The translations under genes were made by a program, and so were the position numbers. 7,052 nt of DNA from Candidatus Bathyarchaeota archaeon (lineage in GTDB: Archaea; Thermoproteota; Bathyarchaeia; TCS64): NCBI GenBank assembly GCA_003662205.1, contig QMXQ01000078.1, forward strand, positions 1 through 7,052, written 5' to 3'. The notes under the pieces are model-generated. The model saw only the letters and a program-made list of their open reading frames with translations. It had not been told where the DNA came from and ran no database searches. Shown one piece after another: positions 1 to 4,981 of this stretch (the stretch's first letter is position 1; the number at the start of each line of letters is the position of its first letter).

Positions 1-88
1 CATCCTAAAGAGCGGGGTAGCCATCCTGGAGGGCGTGGAAGGCAGGGAAGAGGCCGCACAGCTCCACCGCCAGATCACACAGCCCTAA
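1..88 (+). CDS. C-terminal fragment of an unidentified protein (cut by left edge)
   Basis: An open frame enters from the left edge (first full codon at base 2) and ends with TAA at 86-88, giving 28 residues. The tail contains GVEGREEAAQLHRQI, a mixed charged and aliphatic composition typical of a real amphipathic C-terminal helix. Of the other two plus frames, one stops almost at once and the other gives an Arg/Pro-rich shadow translation. The frame ends 12 bases before the convergent methyltransferase stop, the kind of spacing seen elsewhere in this compact window. I do not recognise the family from so short a tail. That it is coding is an inference from composition and position. Confidence 0.55.
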   Translation, partial: ILKSGVAILEGVEGREEAAQLHRQITQP

Positions 89-100
89 ACCCCGAAGCGG

Positions 101-802
101 CTACGGTTTGTCTGCCACGGCGACGACGAGCCCGCCGAACGCGCGCTCCTCCAGCCTCGCCGAGCCGAAGGCGCTCCTCAGCGCTTCGAGCAGCTCCCGG
201 TTGGTGGGGAGGAGGGCGTAGGTCTTGTACAGGGTGCTCCAGGGGTTCCTGTACCCGTAGCCGGTCGCGAGGCCTGCCAATATCGGCACGCCGTAGCGCA
301 TGTAGAGGGAGAAGAACCCCCTGACCAGCGGGTTGTCCGGCTTGCCGATGTCCACAACCAGGAACCTGCCGCCACCCCTCAGGATGCGGCTGACCTCCCC
401 CAGGACGGCGTCTTTGTCGACGGAGTCCCTCAGGGCGTAGGACGCCGCCGCGAACGTCACGGTCCTCGACCTGAACGGCAGCGCCTCGAATATGCCCCTG
501 ACGAAGCCGACGCCGTCCCTCCCCACCCTAGCCCTGGCGACGGACAGCATCTCGGCGGAGTAGTCGAGGCAGACCAGGAACCCGTCCACTCGGGTGCGGA
601 GTATGGAGGTGAAGTTCCCGGGCCCCGAGCCCAGCTCCAGCCCGACGCCCTCCTGCGACCCTATCATCTCAAGCCCCCTCCAGCGCGCCCTGTCATCCTG
701 GAGGAAGGAGATGACGTGGTTCACCCTCTCGTATTCCTCGATGATCGCCTCGAGGGCGTCCTCCACCTCACGCCAGACCGTCACCGCCCCTCGCCGCTTC
801 AC
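101..802 (-). CDS. UbiE/COQ5-like class I SAM-dependent methyltransferase
   Basis: A 233-residue protein with a Rossmann-type SAM-binding domain. Seen: motif I LELGSGPGNF (55-64), the acidic ribose-binding position in CLDYSAEML (D80), an ALPF segment (107-110), and a post-III LRGGGRFLVVDIGKP (141-155). Features pointing to the UbiE/MenG/COQ5 branch are the N-terminal YERVNHVISF (24-33), YALRDSVD (122-129), which parallels the UbiE segment usually written FGIRN, and a C-terminal Y-x-Y/P-rich region followed by GGLVVAVADKP. UbiE itself methylates a demethylmenaquinone or ubiquinone precursor; many archaeal relatives have no proven substrate, so quinone methylation is only inferred. The Asn of the UbiE RN pair is Asp126 here. 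The start is GTG at 802 with GAGGAG (813-818) ten bases upstream; GTG at 784 is an alternative. The gene is divergent from the ArsA-like gene, and the 86-base gap must hold both promoters. Confidence 0.85.
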   Translation of the reverse strand: MKRRGAVTVWREVEDALEAIIEEYERVNHVISFLQDDRARWRGLEMIGSQEGVGLELGSGPGNFTSILRTRVDGFLVCLDYSAEMLSVARARVGRDGVGFVRGIFEALPFRSRTVTFAAASYALRDSVDKDAVLGEVSRILRGGGRFLVVDIGKPDNPLVRGFFSLYMRYGVPILAGLATGYGYRNPWSTLYKTYALLPTNRELLEALRSAFGSARLEERAFGGLVVAVADKP

Positions 803-850
803 TACTCGCGGGCTCCTCTCTTAAACCCTCCCGGCGAACTTGTCCACTAA

Positions 851-884
851 ACCTTTATCTACGACTTCAGTTGAGAATAGGTGA
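851..884 (+). promoter_or_regulatory. Candidate archaeal promoter and Shine-Dalgarno site for the ArsA-like gene
   Basis: An A/T-rich box CCTTTATCT (852-860) with an AAA stretch just upstream (849-851, a plausible BRE) sits in otherwise GC-rich DNA. Transcription about 26 bases downstream would start near 881, just ahead of the ATG at 889. AGGTGA (879-884) lies five bases before that ATG and supports this start over the in-frame TTG at 871. The same 86-base gap must also serve the divergent methyltransferase, so the two promoters probably overlap. This rests on pattern only. Confidence 0.45.
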
Positions 885-888
885 AACC

Positions 889-1851
889 ATGAGCGCTGAA
901 GGTCTCAGTTTCCTCGACGAGGAGAAGCCGAGGATAGTGATGTTCTGCGGCAAGGGCGGCGTCGGCAAGACCACCTCGGCGTCGGCGACGGCCCTCCACT
1001 TCGCCCGAGGAGGCCTCCGCACCCTCCTCATCTCCTCCGACCCGACGCCCTCCCTCTCCGACATCCTAGAGGTCGACGTGCGCGGCGAGATCACGCCCAT
1101 CGAGGCGGCGCCGGGCCTGGACGCCGTCGAGCTGGACTTCGACACCGTGGTGGAGATGTGGAAGGAGAAGTTCGGGAAGGAGGTCTACGAGGTCATCTCC
1201 TCCTTCCTCCCCGTAGACGAGGAGATCATCGAGTACGTCGCCAACGCCCCCGGCATCGACCAGGAGTTCGCCCTCAGCTACATCTACGACCTCTACGCCG
1301 GCGGCGGCTACGACGTCATCGTCTGGGACACGGCGCCGGCGGGCGGCACCCTCTCCCTCATCAACCTCCAGGACAAGTTCTACAGGCACCTGGGCGACGC
1401 CGCCCGGCTCTACGTCCGGGTGAGGAACGCGCTGGAGGCCCTGACCCGGGGGAGGGCGAAGAGGGACCCCCTCCAGATCATCGCCGAGTGGGAGAAGCTC
1501 TCCAAGAGCGTGCTGGAGATGCTGAAGGACAAGGGGACGAAGGCGTTCCTCGTCACCATCCCCGAGGCGCTGGGGGTCAACCAGACCCAGAGGGTCGCGA
1601 GGGAGCTCGCCCGGTACGGCATCAACGTCAGTGGCGTCATCGTCAACTACGTCCTGACCCCCGAGGCAGCGGCCTCCGAGTTCAACAGAAGCCGGCGGGA
1701 GATGCAGTCCAAGTACATCGCCGCCCTCGAGCGGCAGTACGGCGACGAGATGCACGTCGTGCAGATGTCTCTTCTCCCCTTCGAGGTGAAGGGCATCGAG
1801 GCGCTGGACGCGGTGGAGAAGCTCCTCTTCCCCAACCGCTCATCGGATTAG
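889..1851 (+). CDS. ArsA/Get3 (TRC40)-type ATPase
   Basis: A 320-residue single-domain ATPase of the SIMIBI class. Seen: deviant Walker A GKGGVGKTT (21-29), switch I SSDPTPSLSD (49-58) with the family's catalytic Asp as D51, switch II DTAPAGGTLS (147-156), a nucleotide-specificity VNY at 252-254, and an FEVKG segment (298-302) near the C-terminus. Family roles are delivery of tail-anchored membrane proteins (Get3) or energising arsenite efflux (ArsA). The length fits the single-domain Get3-like form, not the tandem ArsA. The family histidines in DPAH(S/N) and DTAPTGHTxR are replaced by Pro53 and Gly153. The only cysteine is C20 beside the P-loop, so neither the ArsA metalloid cysteines nor a Get3 CxxC zinc motif is present, and no ArsB or ars regulator is nearby. 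An arsenite role is therefore unlikely; the client is unknown. I chose ATG 889 over in-frame TTG 871 because of the AGGTGA site. The 3' end overlaps the convergent radical SAM gene by 12 bases. Confidence 0.88.
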   Translation: MSAEGLSFLDEEKPRIVMFCGKGGVGKTTSASATALHFARGGLRTLLISSDPTPSLSDILEVDVRGEITPIEAAPGLDAVELDFDTVVEMWKEKFGKEVYEVISSFLPVDEEIIEYVANAPGIDQEFALSYIYDLYAGGGYDVIVWDTAPAGGTLSLINLQDKFYRHLGDAARLYVRVRNALEALTRGRAKRDPLQIIAEWEKLSKSVLEMLKDKGTKAFLVTIPEALGVNQTQRVARELARYGINVSGVIVNYVLTPEAAASEFNRSRREMQSKYIAALERQYGDEMHVVQMSLLPFEVKGIEALDAVEKLLFPNRSSD

Positions 1852-3570
1852 CTTTGCACGCCTGAGGAGGTACTTGAGGACTCCCTTGAGCCTGATGCCC
1901 GCCCCGCCCGGGGTTCGCAGCTCCCTCTTCGCGTAGACCGTCGATCTGTTCGCCCTCTCGACCTCCGCCTTCAGCTCCCGGTACCGCTGCAGCCTCTCCG
2001 CCTCGCTGTCCGTCGAGGCGATGATGCCGTCTATTTTATGCATGATCTCCCTCGCGAGGGTCAGCCCCGCCTCGACCCTCTCAGCCTTCTCCGCCTCGGT
2101 GATGCCGAGCTCCCGCTTCAGCGCGTTCATCCTGATCATCGCCTCGTAGGTCGCCTCGGCTATCTCGTCCCGCGTCATCCACCTGGTACGGTAGTTGAGG
2201 AAGAGCTTCCAGCAGGGCTGGTAGAGGGCCTCCTTGTGCTCCCTGAGCGTCGTGTACAGCCTGACGTAGCCGTGCCGCCTGGGGTGCTCGAAGGCGAGGC
2301 TCCCCGGGTCGAGGAACGGCGCCATGGGCGCGATGAACGGAAAGACCCTGCCGTCCCTCCCCAACCTCTCTAGGAGGCGCCGGGAGTACTCGACGGAGTC
2401 AAGCGCGGACTCCGGGGTCTGCCCCGGCAGCCCGACCATGAAGAAGACGTCGAACTTCTCGCAGCCGTGCTCCAGGGCGCTCCTGATGGTCTCCTCCATC
2501 TCCCTCGCCGTGTACGCCTTGCCCTGGAGCCGTCGGACGTGGTCGTCGTGGGATTCGGGCGAGATCTCCATGGTGAACGACTCGCAGCTCCTCGCGATCT
2601 TCTCCATGTAGCCCTCGGGCACGGGGTTGAACAGCTCCAGGGTCACGGTGTTGTCGATGGATTCCCGCCTGATGTTGTCGAGGATCGCCTCCGCGTACCT
2701 CTGCCCCCCCTGCCGGAGGTCGCCGAGGAGGAAGATGGGGGCCTTGAAGTAGTCGCTTATGATCTTCATCTCCTCCACGATCTTCTCCGGCGACTTGAAG
2801 GCGGGCCGCTCCCTGTTGCAGAAGTGCCTGAAGGCGAAGTTGGAGCCGCCGCAGGTCGTGCAGTTGTACATGCACCCCTTGCAGGTGAGGAGGGCGGTGA
2901 ACGGGTAGTCCATGAAGCTCTCGAAGGGCAGGTTCCCCTCCAGATCCCTGTGCCTGACGACGAGCTTCACCACCTCGCCGTAATCCAGGCTCAGCTCGTC
3001 CAGGTCCCCGGGCACGTAGGAGAGGGGGTTGACGTGCTTCCTGCCGTCCGGGTCCCTCCACGTCAGGTTCTCCACCTTCTCGGGCGTCCTCCCCGCCTCG
3101 AGGCACTCCATGAGCGCCAGGAGGGGTTTCTCCGTGGAGTCGCCTCGGAGGATGTAGTCGACCTGGGGGAAGTGCTCCGCGATCTCCTCGTGGTAGTAGG
3201 TGGCGGATAGGCCGCCGAGCAGGACAGGCGTGTCCGGGTGATGTTTCTTCACCATCTCGGCGAGGTCGAGGCTGCCGGCGGCGTGGGCGAGCCAGTGGAG
3301 GTCGAAGCCGATGGCCTCGGCGTCGAGCCTGGCGATGAGCTTCTCGACGTCGAAGCGGGGGTCCCTGAGCATCTTGACGGCGAGGTTTATGATGCGGGCG
3401 TGGTACCCGTGCTGCTCCAGGTACCCGACCATGCTTACGAACCCGAGGGGGTACATCTCGAAGATGGGCGTCGAGGGGATGACGTCGCTGATGGGGCCGT
3501 ACATGGCGAACCGCTCCCTGAAGTCATAGACGCTCGGCGCATGGAACAGCACCAGATCCAGCCGCGACAT
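1840..3570 (-). CDS. B12-binding-type radical SAM protein, resembling the Ta0216 family
   Basis: A 576-residue cytosolic protein. The N-terminus (about 1-170) looks like a cobalamin-binding Rossmann domain: strand LDLVLFH, then HARIINLAVKML, IGFDLHWLAHAAGS (88-100) and PVLLGGLSATYY (115-125). The radical SAM core follows, with CxxxCxxC as C233-MYN-C237-TT-C240 that should hold the [4Fe-4S] cluster. Further core segments are LLGDLRQGG (281-289), MEISPES (334-340) and MVGLPGQT (378-385). The C-terminal ~120 residues are helical, charged and end in a basic tail. Overall layout and the opening HAPSVYDFRER and YGPISDVIPSTPIFEMYPLGF recall the TIGRFAM Ta0216 family, whose reaction is not known to me; related B12-radical SAM enzymes do methylations or ring rearrangements. 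The canonical DxHxxG cobalamin loop after strand 1 is missing. The start is ATG 3570 with GAGGAG (3581-3586) ten bases upstream. It lies 95 bases downstream of mobA on the same strand but has its own TATA-like box. Family recall is from memory, not a search. Confidence 0.87.
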   Translation of the reverse strand: MSRLDLVLFHAPSVYDFRERFAMYGPISDVIPSTPIFEMYPLGFVSMVGYLEQHGYHARIINLAVKMLRDPRFDVEKLIARLDAEAIGFDLHWLAHAAGSLDLAEMVKKHHPDTPVLLGGLSATYYHEEIAEHFPQVDYILRGDSTEKPLLALMECLEAGRTPEKVENLTWRDPDGRKHVNPLSYVPGDLDELSLDYGEVVKLVVRHRDLEGNLPFESFMDYPFTALLTCKGCMYNCTTCGGSNFAFRHFCNRERPAFKSPEKIVEEMKIISDYFKAPIFLLGDLRQGGQRYAEAILDNIRRESIDNTVTLELFNPVPEGYMEKIARSCESFTMEISPESHDDHVRRLQGKAYTAREMEETIRSALEHGCEKFDVFFMVGLPGQTPESALDSVEYSRRLLERLGRDGRVFPFIAPMAPFLDPGSLAFEHPRRHGYVRLYTTLREHKEALYQPCWKLFLNYRTRWMTRDEIAEATYEAMIRMNALKRELGITEAEKAERVEAGLTLAREIMHKIDGIIASTDSEAERLQRYRELKAEVERANRSTVYAKRELRTPGGAGIRLKGVLKYLLRRAKLIR

Positions 3571-3580
3571 ACCGGACCAA

Positions 3581-3615
3581 CTCCTCTCTCTATGGACGCC
3601 TTCGATATTTTAACA
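3581..3615 (-). promoter_or_regulatory. Candidate promoter and Shine-Dalgarno site for the radical SAM gene
   Basis: On the minus strand TTAAAATA (3613-3606) is one of the most A/T-rich octamers in the window, with CCAATG just upstream. A start site about 25 bases downstream would fall near 3584, leaving a leader of roughly 13 bases that ends with the GAGGAG site (3586-3581) and ATG at 3570. No T-run separates this gene from the upstream mobA, so co-transcription is also possible. Confidence 0.5.
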
Positions 3616-3665
3616 TTGGTCTATTTCCCGAGGACGAGCAGGACCGAGCCGAGGTCAGAGGCGGA

Positions 3666-4289
3666 TCACCGGCTGAGACCTCTCCGCCTCAGGATGGCCT
3701 CCGCTCTCTTCAGGTCCTCCCCGCTGTTGATGTTGAAGAAGGTGAGGAGCCCGGGGTCGAACCTCCTCAGCTCCTCCACGGGGACGTAGACCGTCTCCTT
3801 CAACCGCTCTATCATGCTGTGGACCCTGAGCTTCTCCGCCTCTATCGCCGCCTTGCCCGCCTCCAAGGCCGCCGGAACGTTGTAGACGCTGTGGAGGGGC
3901 TCGATGTACCCGTTGGGCCAGAGGGGGACCGCCGCATCCGCCCCCTCGGCCCTGCCGATCAGATACTTCAGCACCTCCGTGTTGATGAAGGGGGAGTCGC
4001 ATGGGAGGACCACCGCGTACTCTGAGCGCAGATGAGCCAGCCCGGAGTAGACCCCGATGAGGGGGCCCCCGCCCCTCGTGAGGTCCCTCGCGATCCTCGC
4101 CTTCCTAGGCAACAGGCTCTCAAGGTGCCCTGCCTCCTCCTCTCCGACAACAACCACGATCTCGTCTGAGACCTCCTCAGCGGCGTCGAGAACGTAGGAG
4201 ATAAGCGCCCTTCCGCCCAGCTCTATGAGAGGCTTGGGGCCTCCGATCCTGCCTCCCCTACCCCCCGCCAATATTATGGCATCAGCCAT
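3666..4289 (-). CDS. mobA: MobA-type molybdenum cofactor guanylyltransferase
   Basis: A 207-residue nucleotidyltransferase. MobA transfers GMP from GTP onto the molybdenum (or tungsten) pterin to make the guanine dinucleotide form used by DMSO-reductase-family enzymes; it acts in the cytosol. Seen: the N-terminal GTP-binding signature LAGGRGGRIGGPKPL (7-21) with the conserved Lys at 19, GGPLIGVYSGL (74-84), the Mg-binding PCDSPF (96-101), EPLHSVY (130-136) and a C-terminal FFNINSGEDL (184-193). Length is close to bacterial MobA (about 190-200). The two-residue change in the first loop (GGPKPL where the E. coli protein has GGVDKGL) leaves room for a related NTP-transferase specificity, but the NIN-x-x-DL ending favours MobA. 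The start is ATG at 4289 with AGGAGG (4301-4306) upstream. No Mo/W enzyme is in the window, so its client must lie elsewhere. The gene is divergent from the hydrogenase protease and is followed, after 95 bases, by the radical SAM gene. Confidence 0.88.
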   Translation of the reverse strand: MADAIILAGGRGGRIGGPKPLIELGGRALISYVLDAAEEVSDEIVVVVGEEEAGHLESLLPRKARIARDLTRGGGPLIGVYSGLAHLRSEYAVVLPCDSPFINTEVLKYLIGRAEGADAAVPLWPNGYIEPLHSVYNVPAALEAGKAAIEAEKLRVHSMIERLKETVYVPVEELRRFDPGLLTFFNINSGEDLKRAEAILRRRGLSR

Positions 4290-4441
4290 CCGAGTCCTCT
4301 CCTCCTAGCCCCACAGCGGATGTCAAATGAGGCGATGGGCTGAGTTCTCGCGCCGGCCGGTTGCACCTCGGTTCACCGTGCTCCTATCCTAGATGAGTTA
4401 GGAACTGCTTAAAACCTCCTTCAGGGTTATGGAGAGATGAG
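4290..4441. promoter_or_regulatory. Divergent intergenic region between mobA and the hydrogenase protease
   Basis: This 152-base gap is the largest non-coding stretch in the window and must carry promoters for both genes. For the plus strand, CTTAAAAC (4408-4415) is a good TATA-like box. For mobA only a weak CATTTGACA (minus strand, about 4330-4322) is visible, followed by AGGAGG (4306-4301). A short inverted repeat, TCCTA-7-TAGGA (4387-4403), lies directly upstream of the plus-strand box. A self-complementary CCGGCCGG occurs at 4353-4360. I see no convincing small gene or structured RNA. Confidence 0.5.
4407..4436 (+). promoter_or_regulatory. Candidate promoter and Shine-Dalgarno site of the hydrogenase protease gene
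   Basis: CTTAAAAC (4408-4415) is centred about 30 bases before the ATG at 4442. Initiation about 26 bases downstream would leave a leader of only about 4-8 bases. GGAGAG (4431-4436) could act as a Shine-Dalgarno site if transcription starts slightly earlier. Two other ATGs (4429 and 4437) lie close by but out of frame. Confidence 0.5.
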
Positions 4442-4945
4442 ATGAGCGAATCGGACGCCTCGCGCCGCGGAGGGCGGATATTGGTGGCGGGAGTCGGCAA
4501 CAGGCTCATGAGAGACGACGGTTTCGGCCCAAGGGTCATCGACCTGCTCTCGTCGGTCCCGCTGCCCGAGAACGTCGAGCTGAGGGACATCGGGACGGCC
4601 GGCCTGACCATCGCCACAGACCTCGGCGAGTACGACCTCGTCATCTTCCTCGACTCGATGAAGATGGAGGGCGAGCCGGGGCGGCTCTCCCGCGTCGAGG
4701 TCGACGTCGAGGATGTCAAAGACGAGGCCGGCGAGTTGGCCCGGGTCACCCTCCACGAGGTCGGCCTGGAGGGTCTGCTCAAGTTCTCCAAGGCCATCGG
4801 CACCCTTCCGCCCCGCGTAGTCCTGGTGGGGTGCAAACCTAAGGACATCGGACCCTGCCTGGGGCTCTCGGATGAGGTGGAGGCGGCGGCGCACAGGGCG
4901 GTGGATCTGGTTCTTGATATCCTAAACCAGGAGAACGAGCGGTAA
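4442..4945 (+). CDS. [NiFe]-hydrogenase maturation endopeptidase, HyaD/HybD type
   Basis: A 167-residue cytosolic protease (HybD of E. coli is 164). The family clips a C-terminal tail from the hydrogenase large subunit after nickel insertion. Seen: GVGNRLMRDDGFGPR (17-31), DIGTAGL (49-55), IFLDSM (68-73), TLHEVGL (103-109) and VGCKPKDIGPCLGLSDEVEA (129-148), each with a clear counterpart in the same order in HybD. The three nickel-contacting positions of HybD (Glu16, Asp62, His93) map to Asp26, Asp71 and His105, so the first is a Glu-to-Asp change, common in archaeal relatives as far as I recall. The likely substrate is the large subunit encoded on the opposite strand 36 bases away, which keeps a 14-residue tail after its last site histidine. 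The start at ATG 4442 follows from the box and GGAGAG upstream. The protease is not in the hydrogenase operon and appears to have its own promoter. Confidence 0.93.
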   Translation: MSESDASRRGGRILVAGVGNRLMRDDGFGPRVIDLLSSVPLPENVELRDIGTAGLTIATDLGEYDLVIFLDSMKMEGEPGRLSRVEVDVEDVKDEAGELARVTLHEVGLEGLLKFSKAIGTLPPRVVLVGCKPKDIGPCLGLSDEVEAAAHRAVDLVLDILNQENER

Positions 4946-4959
4946 AACGATGTTATTTG

Positions 4960-4965
4960 AAAAAA
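4960..4965 (-). terminator. Poly-T terminator of the hydrogenase operon
   Basis: Read on the minus strand, TTTTTT starts 17 bases after the large-subunit stop codon, in a 36-base convergent gap. Archaeal RNA polymerase commonly terminates at such U-runs without a hairpin. No matching T-run follows the plus-strand protease gene, so its transcript may run antisense into the hydrogenase gene. Confidence 0.55.
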
Positions 4966-4981
4966 GGGTGAGGGGGAGGCT

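Noticed and set aside
871..888. TTG at 871 as the start of the ArsA-like protein, adding six residues
   Set aside because: ATG at 889 has AGGTGA five bases upstream. The TTG would fall before the expected transcription start near 881.
889..1851. Arsenic resistance locus
   Set aside because: The ATPase is a single-domain form without metalloid cysteines, and no arsB, arsR, arsC or arsD-like gene is present nearby.
1158..1865. Plus-strand frame of 235 codons inside the ArsA-like gene
   Set aside because: Arg/Gly/His-rich low-complexity product in a shifted frame; the ArsA-like frame has all the ATPase motifs.
4353..4360. CCGGCCGG palindrome as an operator
   Set aside because: Short, made only of G and C in GC-rich DNA, and not placed near either TATA-like box; likely chance.
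4384..4894. Two minus-strand frames of about 155 codons opposite the protease gene
   Set aside because: No family features, Ser/Arg- or Asp/Gly-rich. The plus-strand HybD-type frame explains the DNA fully, and one of these frames would run through the promoter region.
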